From the NCBI GenBank assembly GCA_023333565.1, contig JAJKFH010001865.1:6634001-6698000 (forward strand): a stretch of 64,000 bases of DNA, written 5' to 3'. Source of the stretch: Puffinus mauretanicus (taxonomy: Eukaryota; Chordata; Aves; Procellariiformes; Procellariidae). Shown piece after piece: positions 13,601 to 26,559 of this stretch (position 1 is the first letter of the stretch; every line of letters starts with the position of its first letter). The translations under genes were made by a program, and so were the position numbers. The notes under the pieces are model-generated. The model searched no databases. It had not been told where the DNA came from and saw nothing but the letters and a program-made list of their open reading frames with translations.

Positions 13601-15429
13601 AACGTTAAAATGTAGCTCCAGCTCTTCAAACTTCAGGTTATTTGCATCTGGGTTTTGGATTTGTAGTAAATCCTGCTGAAAATAAAACCATTCAGATGTT
13701 TTGCCTTTTGCAAAATACAAATTTGGGGAAGGAGGTAACTTGTTTTTTTTTCACACATTCGTTTACATCTGCTTTCCAACAACGATTATTTAAATTTATC
13801 TACTGTTTTAGGTTTTAAAAATGTAGGGAGTAATTTCTTGGCTACCACAATAAGTATCTTCCAGAACGGGGAAAAAGTCAAATTATAAAGTATCCTCATA
13901 AACAATTGTAAAAAGTTGACATTCAATGTGGTCTGGTGCACATGGATTCGATTAGCTCAAGGTACGAGTGCTTGAAACAATGACGAGTAATACTCAACTA
14001 TTTCAGCAGCCTGACCTTTTTGAGGACACTGCTAGGTTGCTCATACGTGAGGAGCTCGGCACATTCAGTTCTGGCGTCCCATGAAGTGCTCGGTCCTGGC
14101 TGGAAGCTGTTGCCCAGTGCTGTAGGAACAGGCAGGCTCTTATGACGGGGCTGTGTCTCTCTCTGGCTTCAGAAAGGTGGAAACGGGTGAGACTGAGCTC
14201 TTTTCATTTCAAGGTTTTCTGCTGGCTGATGTCGTTCTTGACTCTTCACAACTCGGGGACATCTGCCCGTGCTGTGGCCTGCCTTGTGGGGACCGAGGCA
14301 GGGAGAACAGAAGCGCTCAGTTTAATGGCAAGCAGGATGCCGCGGCGGGAGGAAATAAACTCCAGGTCACTGATACGATAAATCTCTGCCTCCCCTCGCA
14401 GACCACAGCACCTCTGAGACATCTTATTTTCAATTCCATGTAGTTAGTAATCGCATCAAGTATAAATAGGGCTATTCATGCTTCACTATCTGGTTGTTAT
14501 TTTCCCCCTTTTCTTTTTCCAGTTGCTTTAAAAGCAACAAATGAAAAGATCTTAGTTTGGTTAGGTCTTTATTACAGCTGCACAAAGTGCAGAAGGACCG
14601 ACCTGGGCAACTTTGCAAGTTCCAAGTTTCTGAATGAGCATGAAACCATTTCCTTCTCATTTTTCTTTTTTAATTTTTCTGTTTGACATCAGGTTAATTG
14701 CCTAATGTTCTCGAGAGAGAAGTAAAACAAAAGCACTGATGAAGGTGGTGGGCGCTTCTGTGCGCTGTGAGACCTAGCATCAAAAGCTTAAGTTACTCAG
14801 GTTGGAATGACCTCAGGGAACTAATGGGTTCCCAAAGCAACCACAACTCATGCATTTTAGCACTGACAGTGTGTTGCTTCCTACCTGCTGTATGTTATTC
14901 CTTAATTTTTAATTTTTTAAAAATATTTCAGTCAGTGAATTAGCAAAGAAAAACAATCTTATGTGATTTAAATGACCAGTTCTTCTAAATTATTTTGCAA
15001 ATACTTCTAAGTAACATATATCCCCAAATTCAAGATCAAGCTACACACTGTTTTCATTTGAAGAAGGGAAGCAAGCAGGGTTGCATGTGAAAGCCGTTTT
15101 CATAAAAAATTATTTTGACAAGATTTTGACATGATTTTGCACAAATTAATCGTGTATTTTTAAAAGTGAATACTCCTTAATAAATAATAGTCTGCTTTTA
15201 TAATTTGAAGGAACAGATACCATTGCCTGGTGGGAATCAGCTAATACTCCTTTTCTCTTCACAGTCCATTGGGGGAAGAGATCCTTAGGATTTACAAATA
15301 AAGAAGGAGTTGAAAAAGTAAAATACTCAGTATAGATACTTTGTGTAAAGACACCTACTGATTTAAGGAGAAAAATGAGAGAGGAAAAAGAATTCCATTG
15401 TAGCAGTTGGCTTTTCAGACACTTCTAGA
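7676..15429. other. Unique non-coding DNA with GC-rich patch at 7.7-8.75 kb
   Basis: The first kilobase after the LTR is GC-rich with several CpGs (especially 8.24-8.70 kb) and holds overlapping open frames on both strands, none with a recognisable protein. From about 8.75 kb onward it is ordinary mixed-composition DNA with frequent stops. Simple features are an A run at 8111-8126, a C-rich run near 11.32-11.34 kb, and a small imperfect direct repeat with a palindrome at 9821-9860. The stretch at about 11.80-11.95 kb, with ATGCAAAT-like and TAAT motifs, has the look of a conserved non-coding element. That cannot be judged without alignment. Confidence 0.65.
9821..9860. repeat. Imperfect 17-base tandem repeat with a 12-base palindrome
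   Basis: The 17-mer at 9821-9837 recurs 23 bases later at 9844-9860 with 14 of 17 positions matching. Both copies start CTCCGTAG. The first copy contains the perfect palindrome GTAGAGCTCTAC at 9825-9836. This may be chance. No function is implied. Confidence 0.6.
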
Positions 15430-15430
15430 G

Positions 15431-15503
15431 CAGATGGTCTAATGGTCTAAGCATCTGGTTTGAAAGATCTGCTTTCCCTAGGGCCATCAGCTCGAATTTA
15501 GGC
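15431..15503 (+). mobile_element. Decayed tRNA-derived SINE-like relic (MIR-like head)
   Basis: The stretch has a block resembling a pol III A box (tggtctaatggtctaagca, 15435-15453). About 35 bases further is a B-box-like block (agctcgaattta, 15489-15500), roughly the spacing of a tRNA gene. The head resembles the tRNA-related part of old vertebrate SINEs such as MIR-type elements. No tRNA cloverleaf, anticodon arm or CCA end can be drawn convincingly, so it is not a functional tRNA. I cannot recognise the downstream SINE core. The subfamily is unknown and the call is tentative. Confidence 0.4.
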
Positions 15504-18500
15504 AAGCTTCGTTTATACCTTCATTTTCAAGACAGATCATTTAGTCTGACTCTCTGGTTGATTACAGGGTGGGGGTTTGCCCAAGTAACACCACTGTTAC
15601 TGGCTCAAAGGGTTTCATGCTGTTCACAGGGTAGATTTTTCAGACTTGACCCTAAAAATGGAAGTTCAATTGGCTACATGTCATTCTTTAAGAGGATCTT
15701 TGTGCCGCAGAGGGATTTGTTCTGGTGTCGTCGTTCAGAATTTCCCTCGTGTCCCTACTGCTATGCAACATTTCTTGGACGGATGATGTATTGTTCTTGC
15801 TTCTCTTTTGTGCTTTGAGTATTTAACTGAAAACCTTGGAAATTACATCTGAATTTGGACAGAAAGCTTTTGGGTAAGAGCAGATAACTGTGTTCAGAGT
15901 GAAAAAAAGGTCCCTCTTACATGGCGAGTAACACAGGAGTGTTGCATCCTCAGTGCTAGTTGCATGGGGTTTTACAGGATAAGGGTTGTTATGTGCCTTG
16001 AGTCACACTTACGTCTTGCTTTGCTCTCTGCTATCTATCATGCAGAACGTTCCCTCAAACTGAGAGGTATATTTTCTTGTAATAAAGAGGCAAATCTGAA
16101 ACAATGGTAGGAGAATAGGAGGGCAATGGAAGGGCAGGTTCATTTTGTGATCATTGTGTGAAATTGTTTATGCTATCATGTATTCCTCATTGCTGAAATC
16201 GTCTTTCTAACAGATTTCCTGCAAATTTCGTATTATGCTGCGCTACAGCTGGTGACCTATATGCTGTCATCTGCATGGTTTTTTATAGTAAGAATTTGAG
16301 TTTGAATTAGTTTTCTTCTCTATTATTTATTGATAGCATGTTTTTAGAAAATCAAGGAGAAAAAAAAATTAATAACAGGGAGATTTATACGTCAAATGAT
16401 GAGAACAGAATTTAGCCTGCTGTATAGTAATTGAGTGGCAAAAACAATTCCCCCTGTTGAAGAGAGATTAATCAAAAGATTAACCAAAACCACTTGCTAA
16501 CGGCAGTTCTTAGGACAGTCCGGAATATGTACTAGGCAAAATTAATCCTTCCAAATTGCTAAGAAACTCAAGGACTTCGAGATTTAACCCAGAGTGCCGC
16601 AGTTAGTAAACCGTTTCCAATCAGTGTGTCAGGTTTGTAATTCTTCTTTGTTTTGTTTTGCTTTGGAAATGTAAATTCCTGGCACGTTCGTGCCAGGGGT
16701 CAAACCCTTGCCTGGACTGTGGCATCCTTGTGTCCCTCGGTTCCTGCACAGGTGGTACAGGGCTGGGGCTCTGGAGACTGCTCTGAGTTGTGCCAGCTAT
16801 CTGTTCAATAGAAAATTGGGGGGCTACCATTGATTTGGGGAGACTTTCTTCAGCTTGTGTCCCATCGGCATCTTTGCCCGTCTCTAGAACGGATCCCAGA
16901 GCAGTTGGTGTAGGCACAACGCTGACGGCTTTTAGCCGCTTTAGGGTCTGACTACATAAGCAGAGGGATCCTTCATTAGTCAGCTGTATTGATTTTATGT
17001 TGGCTTTGTACAATCGCAGCCCTACTGCGAAAGAGGTCTTACTCCACAGTATTGGATGTCACAGAGCTTTGATGGGGCATTGTGTATCTCTAGGGGTGAT
17101 CAAGGGCTATAATGAAGAGCATGCCTTATTAAGGGGTGTCTCTGTAGGTTGACTTAATAGGTGACCTGAGCCATTCTATAGAAATATTTAGTACAAATAA
17201 TGTCTGCTATGATTAGAATTTAAAATAATCTGCTTCTCAGATCTGGTTCCCGATGGGTTTATTGTGATCAAGGAAAAATAAAGGAAGAAATGAAAAATAA
17301 ACAATACTGAAAAGATAAATGGGAATCCTGCACAATTCGTTTAGTCGTTTTTTCCTCAAGTACTTTTCAGAGTGCAAGAGAGAAAGAAGCAGCAGAAGGA
17401 CAAAAGACTTCTGGAGATTTCACTGCAATGTTCTGTTTTCTTCAGGCTCTTTCCTCTGCCAAAGCACGCCGAAAATCACAGCAAACTGGGAATGAGACAG
17501 CAGCTTTGTCTTTTTTTGTTTTGTTGTTTCTCTTTGTCTTCATGACTGACATACCCAGTGCTGCACTTTCCGAACTGTCACCTTCCCGCCTCAAACTGCT
17601 TTCAAATCCCGTGGAGCTCCTCCGAGGGCGCAGCCGTGTCAGGTGTGCCCCTCTGCTTCTGACACATCGATGTACACAAGGACCTGGAAGAGGAGTTATC
17701 CCTCCTGCTTTTGCCCCACTTTTCTTTCTCTCAAATTTTCCCAGTCCAAATTTTCCTGGAAGTTGGGGGTTTTTAAGTAAGCAGGGAGCCAAGCAGGGAA
17801 CCTGAGCTCCATGAACCTTCCAGCCCTGGTGGCTTTGCTCCTGTTCCTGGAGTTCAGTCTTGCTGACGGGTACTCCTGCTGCTCCAGGCCCTTCCCGCAC
17901 TGGACCTGGCGTGTCAGGGAGGACATCTGACACCTTCATGGAGAGCTCAGCCGAACGTTGGCCAGAGACCACAGCAGTCAGAGGGGCCAAAGAGAATCTC
18001 GAAAACCTCTCCTGAGCTAGAGCAGGCAAGGCTAGGAGATACTGTGACACGTGGGGTTACAAATAAGGTTTCCTTTGCTGTGATAACCAGGGTGTTTCTT
18101 AACTGTCAAGTGCTGGGGTCCAGAAAGCCGTGGTTCTGTGTAGGACTGTGAAATGCAATATAATGGGCATCCTTGCCTTTAAGAAGTGCTCTGGAGGGTG
18201 AGGTAAGCCAGCAAGTATCCTGAGTTTACCATTCCCTTCCCTCTTGCTGAAATTTTTTGTTCCACAGTATCGAATTTCTCTGAGCACATTGAAACTTAGC
18301 ATAAAAGTATGGGGTGATTAAAACCAGGCAGCGGAACAGTAGGATCCCCTTGACTTTCTGAAGGGTTTTCTTCAGAGGATAATCTAGTAATTCAGTATTT
18401 TGCTGTTGCTTACTTTTTTGCCACTTTAGAGACCTTTATTTGCTGCAAAAATGGATTAATTCTTGTTGAGTAGCCAGTTTTCTTTCTAGGTGATGGCCAA

Positions 18501-21500
18501 ATATAAAATACTTAAGCAAAACTACCATCGTTAATTCTTCATCAGATACTCTGACTCGTTATCACATATTCTGTGTGGGGTTAAATGAGTTCCCATGTTA
18601 CATATTTTTGCTACAGAAAACAATCAGCATTTTTTTCATCGCTGGTCCCCTCAGTATTTTGAGGGGGGCAAAAAAGGAAAACCAAACCAAAGCAGTATTT
18701 CTTGAGTAGTTAAAGGCTGAAACTGCAGTAGACACAGTCCCGTTGCTTTGCCTGGCAGGGCACTCGAACACCACCGGAGTTTCGGGGTTGGTACTGTTGC
18801 AATTTCTGCGTGGTTTCCTTTTGACATACTGCAGTTTTATGCTCCTGAGGTCCCCTGAGGCTTTATGTGGATTGAGAGAGCCTTAGTTAAGCTTGATTTG
18901 ATGCAGCACTCTTGGAGCCAAGACAAAGCAAAGCTTTCGTATTTCCTAAAGAGCACATTATCCTCAGAGCACTTAATTTGTACCCTCTACTTTTGCTAGT
19001 AAAAGAGGCAGTGCTGCTCTGCCCTCCATGGGGTAGTAGCAGGGTTTTACTCCCTTCTGCCTCCCCTGCACATCTGTTTTAACCATAGTTATTTACCTGC
19101 ATTTGCCTGCAGATCTTGACAAGGATTCTTGTATAAATAAGGTGATAAAAATGAGGCGCAGGAGGATATTTTGCTTTGAGCCTAGTGCATATCTGGAGGC
19201 CTTTTTTGTCCCGCTGTGCCTGTGCAAAAGGGTATCTCAGAAAGCAAGGGAGAGAAAATGTGCATTAGTAAATACGTGATAATGCTTCACAAATAAGAGA
19301 AGTGGGAGAAGAACAAGAAAAACATTATCCACCAATATTGTAATACGGGTATCTTGTAGCTGAGCTGGCAATGTACAGAAAACCTAATCCCCTGGATATT
19401 TTCCCAGGCCTAATCTGATGGCCTCTTTTCACTGCTGAGTTGTCCTATTTATTCTTACCCTTGGCCACAACTCATGCAGCAGATACAAATATGGCATGGC
19501 ATAATACTCCTGAGGTTCTCAGTCCGCATATCAGCTCATAAATATCTCTCTCTGATGCATGTGGCAGAGCCTTAGCAATGGCTCAGCAGAAGCCCCTTGC
19601 CGGCAGTGCTGGGGAAGTGGAAGCATAACTGCCCTGATCACAGGCAGGGCAATGTGCTTGCGGAGAGTCTCATGCTATAGTGTTTGACCAAACAGAATAT
19701 GGTCATGAGTGCTTTATATGGCAGCAAGGACCCCCTTGCCCAGCACACGCAGATGCTGGAGACTCGCCGGAGACTCGCCTTTGCTGTGCAGACGTGAACC
19801 TGGCACAGTTCCACCCAGGTCAGTGGGCAGACTGGTGATGGGCAACAAAACCTACGAGATGAGAAGCTGCTCCGTGCTGTCAGGTGTTACGCAGCTCTGT
19901 ACTTATTTATGCCTACATGGGCCATGGTCCGGGATAAAAGAAATAAGGAGGATGAGATCCAGCATCCAAGAATGCCACAGGCTGGGACTAAGGATACGGA
20001 GATGAGACAGCAGCTTAGGAGCGTTTTTTCTTCACCCAGCTGGGCTTTGCTGCCTGGATGTAGAATAGAGGTATTAGAGCTTTGAAATGCGCTTCTTTTT
20101 ATTCTGAATTTGCATCCTCAGCGTATTTTGTTAGGGATCAGTAGTAACCTAATTTCTGTAAATGCTTGCAGTTTTGCCTGGAAAGTCAAGGACCAGTGTG
20201 ATCTGCAGCACACAGAAGGTGGGAGAGATCTTTGATTATCTGCTGTGTGCAGGAATCGGGCGATAAAGGTTATATTCAGAGAGGTGTCCTGTGGAGCCAG
20301 TGACATGCATCTGATCCTCCCGAGATTTCCATGAAAAGCCATGGCACGCACCAGTGTGGGGCCATAGACGTTGCACAATAGAAGCACATGAGAAGTATGT
20401 AAGAGTTGTAGGATACAGGTGCTTCTTCGTGCCTGGAAATCCAGGAGAGCAAATCCCCGTACCTAGGCATGGAGATGGGAAAGTAAGGGAGCGTGCAAGC
20501 CTTGCATCAATTCTTGCTAGCCAGCTCTTGCACTCTCCCTCGCTAGATCTATGTGCAATACCCAGCACGAGGGGAGCTCCATTTTGACTGTCATATCTAG
20601 GCACTGAGTAATACAAGCTATCAGTAGGAAAAATTAAAAACCGTTACGGGATCTTTTTATGTAATTTATATAAATCTATCTAGGTAGTGTGTGTTTGCTA
20701 TGCTTGTTACACTCTCATATTTCTGTACTGCATTTCTGCTGCTTTACACGTCCAAGATAATCCTTTTCTAAAGCTGGAGGAAAAAGTGGCACTGACTAGC
20801 AAGATAAATCTGATTTACCTGCAGTGCTAACAAAAGCAGAGATGTTCTCTGGGAAGAAGAGGGCAAAAGCATTAAATGCATTTTCCGTACAGCAGAGCTC
20901 CTTTATTGGTTTCTTTTTTTCCGGTTTGGTTTGGTTTGGTTTCAGTGAGTGAGTAAGATCTGCACGCGTTATTAATAGTCAGGAGCACGAGTGAGCTGGC
21001 TTTTACCCGCAGCCCTGCTGTTATCTCTAACGCACAAATAAACTACAGCTAAATTGCAGAATTAATCACCTTAAATTTTTGGACCCTGATAAGGAAAATG
21101 CCACTCTATTTTTATTTATTTTGAGCCTGGAAAACAATTCAGCTGAGTTCCTCTGGATGTGCAGTTTGCTTCTCTTTCGGCATCCTACGGCATTACATTA
21201 GATCTTATCATTGCTGCTGCATTTGTGTGTCTAAGCAGCACTCCAGTGATTATATCCACCTTCTTCAACTCCACTGCTGAATGAACTGGGACAGAAAAGC
21301 TAATTACACCTTTGCTATGGAGGAAGGCTTCCTGTTACCCAGTCAACATGCCAAAAATTTGGAAGGGCCCTGGCTCCAGTTTATAATTATATTGCTTGCC
21401 CTGCCAACTGCCTTACCCAGGCCTGCAAGGATCGCTGAACCACGGATCACCAATACCTGCACTTCAGGAAAGGCTGGAGATGTGGGAACATCTGCTTTTA

Positions 21501-23021
21501 GCAGAAGGAGGTGAAGGAAACTGTGCTGGAGCTGGGACAAGGAAATTTTGGAGGCAGGAAGGAATGCAGCGTAACAAATCCTGCAGGTAGAGGTAGGCTC
21601 CAAACCTGAAGCCACGTCCTTTGTGGGGCATTGGTAGGTTTGCTGTATGTGCAAGCCCACTTGGCACTATAAATGTTATAAACCATAGTCATAAAAAATA
21701 ACAAGTATGTCTGAGGAAACCATGACCTGATTATAAAAAAGCATTTTAGTTTCACTGAATGAACTATTTCCTGAAAGTGATTAACTTGGGTGGAGTAATA
21801 AATGAAGTAATAAATCTCTGCATTTGATCCTCTGGGTTTAATCCACGAGACAAGATTTATGACTGGACCCATTAACTCTTGTACTGGGAAAATGCTCTTC
21901 ATCTCTCATCCACATGATATTAATTTGGAAGGTTTGCAATCAGACAGGTACATCTCAGCTTTCAGTTGAAGTAGGGAAAAATTCTGAGAATATTTCACGC
22001 TAAAAATACGCAAGATAAGGTCCCAAAGCAATGCTCTTCTTATGTATGCAGCATTTTGCTGGTTATTCTGAAATTAGGCTATGGTCTGACTGAAACCTAA
22101 AAAACGACGAAAATCCATTTAAAGCTTCAGTCTGTTCTGAATTCATGCCGCTGTTGCCAAATGTGTTGGCTACTCATGGATCTATTTCTGCACGAGAGAA
22201 GACCGTATGAACTGCAGTGTATTGTCCTAACAGATGTGTTAAGAGCAGAATGGAGGACTTAACTCTGCATTTCACTGTCTCTCTGGATTTAAGCCCGTCT
22301 ACTGCAGGCACGTTCAGGCAATTTGAAGGTCCAGAATATATATGTGTACATTTTAATAGTCTGAACAATCAGAAAGATACTAACGCGTATAGATGCATTA
22401 TGTAGGAGATTCAACCAAGCCAAAACACCAGACCTCAACAGATCTGGGCTTTTGGGTAGTTCAGCACCAAGAGTAAAAATGACCTCATATTAGGCACTTG
22501 TAAGTCACATGCAACAGCATGGTTTGGAAACCTTACAAGGAATCTAGGAACCTCATTTTAAAATATTTTTAGCTCCAGATCTTGTGTTATCCTGTAGCAA
22601 AAAATAAAGACGGTCAGCAGAGCTTGCTGTACAGGAGCATTCAGCTACTATTGTATGTTGAAACCTTAGGAGCCACAATCTTAGAGTTTGGCTCTTTTGG
22701 TATACCTTATCTTTCTTAGAAATTGTATTTCAAGACACTTTCCATAGTTATAAAATAGCTGCAGAATTATGTGCAATATCAGCTGATGGTGACAGCATCG
22801 TAGCTAACAAGCTCAAGTGAGATCTCTTTGTTTCTTCCTTAAGCTGTTTGAAAATGGATTTTTAGCTTATAGGGTAAAAAAATAAAAGCTAAATCAAACA
22901 TTCACAGGTGAGCTAGAAGCAATATCCCATTTTGGGGTTCTTTTAATGGAGTTAATGCAGAAAAGCCATGCAGTCTGTGTGTCATTATATAATCCGGTGG
23001 TCAAAAGTAAGGGGGGGTTCT
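15504..23021. other. Unique non-coding DNA, no gene called
   Basis: Two places stand out for open frames. One is a minus-strand stretch at 16621-17058 (about 145 codons without a stop). The other is 17428-18050, where both strands are open because of local GC richness. Neither encodes a recognised protein and neither shows convincing splice boundaries. The remainder is AT-rich with dense stops. Simple sequence is limited to a short GGTTT array at 20923-20942 and scattered T runs. Confidence 0.65.
20923..20942 (+). repeat. (GGTTT)4 short tandem repeat
   Basis: Four perfect copies of the pentanucleotide GGTTT follow a T-rich stretch. This is an ordinary short tandem repeat. Confidence 0.85.
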
Positions 23022-23086
23022 CTGTGTGTATACATGCATATATACATATACATACATACACACACATATATATATAAAAAAAAAAC
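23022..23086. repeat. Compound GT / ATAC / CA / TA microsatellite ending in an A run
   Basis: About 65 bases of alternating purine-pyrimidine repeats (TGTG, TACATA, CACACA, TATATA) end in a run of A. A poly-G run of seven precedes it. It is probably length-polymorphic. Confidence 0.9.
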
Positions 23087-25954
23087 CCACCATTCACTGC
23101 TTCAAGTGAGTGTAAGTGCCTATTTTCAGATTGTTACTTCTGACACTAATGGGGAAATAAGTTCCTTTACAGTGTGCTTTCAGACACTAATATAATAAGC
23201 TTGTTACTAATCCACAGCATTCGAGGTCCCTTAACATCAGCGAGAGCTTAATTATAAAATATTACCCCATAATAAGGAGATGCAGTGTTTCATAAGCGTA
23301 AACATTAAGGCTGCTCCAATTCCAGGCTTCCCTGTAGCTGCTTTGGAAAGACACATACCTCTCTGCCTGCTTTCGACAAGCAGAGAAGGGTGTAATCCAT
23401 GTTATGGGCTGATCCTGCACATGCTCCGCTCCAGTGGCTGAACTGACATCAAAGAAAGTCCTTGGAAGATAAAATCTTGGCATCCTATGGCCAGCTAGGA
23501 TTTCACCTAGGCTCCATAAATTGAAGTGGGTGTGTACATTTTTTGCAGATTTTGGACCTTAAGACCAAACACTACCCAGAGGTAGGGCCCTTTTAAAGTC
23601 ATTAAGACTGCAAAATGGAGCTGTGCCACTAAATGTATGGAGAAGAAAGATTTCTTTCTTTTTTTCTTTTTTTTTAAAGCTGATGAGGTGGCAAACTGTA
23701 AAGGATTGGTTTGGGATGAGTATCCGGAAGGTGACTTAAATTAGTAAGCTGCACATAAATTACCACACTTCTTGTTTGATCATTTCTGACGTTCAGTATT
23801 AAGTTAAAATGTTGAAAGGGTGTCCGCAGCCAGCACTCCCTCGGTAGTTCAGAACCCACATTCGCATGGCTTGTGTGCAGAAATGCTCTCTGCAACCTGT
23901 GCCCAACCAGCCCTGCATGCTTTGCTGTGGCTGGAGCTGACTTGGGTCACCGGGGTTCGATAGCGTTGATGCCGACAACCTTTAAGCTAGTGATGGGACG
24001 TGCTGAATGCCAGGAACTTCTCGGGGCTGCCAATATTGTTAAAATTCCATTTGCCTCTGGACTAATACAAATTGTGTGCTCTGCAGACCAATTCAGCCCA
24101 GGCTTGTCAGAGGAGGAGGAGGGCCATAATGGTGAGACAGGTAGCACCCAAATTGCAGCCATCCGCAACCTGATGGCGGACGTAGCTGGGAGAGATGACC
24201 TCCTGTTCTTGGGAATGCTTTTGGAGATGAAGCTTCTGCTGTGCCACTCGAAATACCCGCATGCCAAAGTTTCTGACACACTTTTAACGCTGCTCTGTGT
24301 TTTGTGATGCCGTCCTCTGCACCTGCGCAGCATTGGGTGGATGAGCTGCCCTTGCTCTTCGCATGTAGAGCCCTCACCCACATCGAGGATGTGTCGCCGA
24401 GGGCAGCTGTACGTGCGTGAGCTGGACGGGCCACAGTTCCCATTTTGTTCCCAGATGCCCTCATGGGTGCCTAAACACGCTCTGCTTTTGCTCTTGATCA
24501 GCTGTCAATTTTGTACAATAATGTAAACACTCAAACAGTCCTCCATATCTGGTAGATCTGGAAGCAGTTAATTAGCTGAGTACAACCAAAGCAGAAGCAA
24601 AAAATAGATTCTGCTCCTCGGAGGTGTTTCTGGAGAGCCAGATGTCTGCCACCTACTGCAGTATCCATATGCCCTCCAAATACCGGACAAATAGGTGGCG
24701 GTCATGCGGTGCGCCGGACACAAGGGCGGGTGAGATGTCCGGGCTCTCCCGACTGTCACAGCAGCAGAATCACTCCTTCTGCATCACTGGGGTTTGCTGG
24801 CGGTGTAACTTTGCCAAGTCTAACCCCTGGCCCTGCTCGTGGGAGCTCCTCCGATCATCCCGCCTCTCTTCCCTGTCCAGGAGCGGGGGAGTGCGGTCAC
24901 CCGTGCTCATGGAGGGGGGGAAAACGTCCTGGATTCTCAGCAGTGGGTCTGGCCCACGACATCCCCTGGCTGTGCACTTCAGCGACCCATTTCTTACCCT
25001 TCGGTTTATTCTTCCAAGCCTTTGCACAGGGGAACAATCTGTTTTCATTTTATTTTTCCGACTCAAATCAACATGACTGCTCGCATCAGCTATGTTTACA
25101 AGATCAGGCTCCCTGGTTTGTAAAGCTGCGCATAGTTCCATCTCTGTTGGTATACTTCTTTTCTTACTTGCAAATCTACCCAGGAGAAAATGGTCAGAAA
25201 ATGTGTTACTGGCTTGGAGACTCACTAACCTACCATTTAACGATGGTTGAAAGGGTTTCTGTATTCTTATGTAGAGTGCAGATCGATAAATCTTTAATAA
25301 ACATCCATTTTTTTAGATAATGCATCTTTTGAGCTACGGGGATGCTAAATTACCTACAAAGATGCGTTTCAGTACAGAAAAAGAAAAAGAAAAGCTCACT
25401 TACAGAATTTCAGCCCTGGGAATTTTATGTTTTAATCAGTTTGCTTAATAAAATACAATAAGGCTATTGCCGTTATCAACATGATCGTTTTCAGAAATCT
25501 GACACTTACAGCTGTTTCATTTATTAATATGAATCACAAAAACAAATGGTAAGTACAAAGTATTCAGCTGAAGTTGTGATAACTCCCAAGATGGCTTTCT
25601 CGTTCTGTTGCCTCACTAGCTTAAGTTTATAATGACAGCACTGCAGATCTGATGTCTTTGTACTGAATTTTTAAATAATCCTTAGAAGAAAGAAAAATCA
25701 GGCATCTAACCAATTAAGACTAGGGGTTTGGATTCAGAGTTACAGACACTTCAAAGAAAGCTAAGTTTGCCCAAAAAGACATTTTCCCATGTCACTTTTG
25801 GTTCAGATGAGAACTGTAAGATGTATTTGGTAAAAAAAGGCTGTTTGTTTCATATTTAAAAGCCATCTAAACAAGCTTGTGGTTGTAACAATGACCATCA
25901 TGTTTAAAAAGTAGTTGTATATATTATAATATAATAAGATAATAAATAATACAT
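23087..25954. other. Non-coding DNA with a double-strand open region at 23.87-24.38 kb
   Basis: A region of about 500 bases is free of stops in one frame on each strand (plus 23873-24307, minus 23947-24381). Its stop-free character in both directions and its moderate GC content fit either a decayed coding sequence or chance. I cannot name a family for either translation. The sequence at 24.6-25.1 kb is GC-rich with several overlapping open frames of no recognisable product. From 25.3 kb on it is AT-rich. Confidence 0.55.
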
Positions 25955-26014
25955 GTCTGTCTATAGCTATCTATCCACCCATCCATCCATCTAGCCATCC
26001 ATCCATATAAATCC
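25955..26014. repeat. Compound (CTAT)/(CCAT) microsatellite
   Basis: An imperfect tetranucleotide array, CTAT then CCAT with interruptions, is preceded by about 40 bases of TA/TAA-rich sequence (25917-25952). It is the complement of the GATG motif that opens the window. The two arrays are 26 kb apart and not otherwise related. Confidence 0.9.
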
Positions 26015-26559
26015 ATTCCTCTTAACTGTGAAATTGCGAATAGCAAAAAATGCTTGTTCTCTCTGATACGCTCTATTTTTTCCTAGGAATGATTCTGAAC
26101 TTAAACCTCAGATTTAAAGGAACTCTTATTTCGATCAGGCTGGCTTACAAATCTAAATTTTCTGTGTGACACCGAAAATGTCAGTGCAACCAAAATGCAG
26201 ATCTCCCCTTGCATTCAGCAATGACTTTTTGTGCTTGGCGTTTCTTTTCGGGGGGAGAGGTCCAGTGATAAACCATTATTGGCATTTACAATTTGTTACA
26301 CTTCGCTTGCATGCAGTCTGTGTCAAATAATGCAGGAGCATTATTTCATGCCAGGCTTCACTAGCGTCCAGGCAATATTTGGGATTATCTAGAAGGGGAC
26401 CAGGACCGTCCTCTTGTGCAGAAGACACGTACAGAGGCAGAGCCCCACTCGAGCGGTTGGTCTCTGCGTGAATCTGAGGACCGGGACTTCTTGGGTCCAA
26501 ATCCCAGCAGTGTCTCCGTGGGCTACAGTCAGGTAAACAGTGTTTTCTGTTACCTGCTG

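Noticed and set aside
17428..18050. Overlapping 125- and 202-codon open frames on opposite strands
   Set aside because: The local GC richness explains openness on both strands. I see no domain, and no splice or promoter signal supports either.
23945..23970. GGTTCGAT block resembling a tRNA B box
   Set aside because: There is no A box at proper spacing and no cloverleaf can be drawn.
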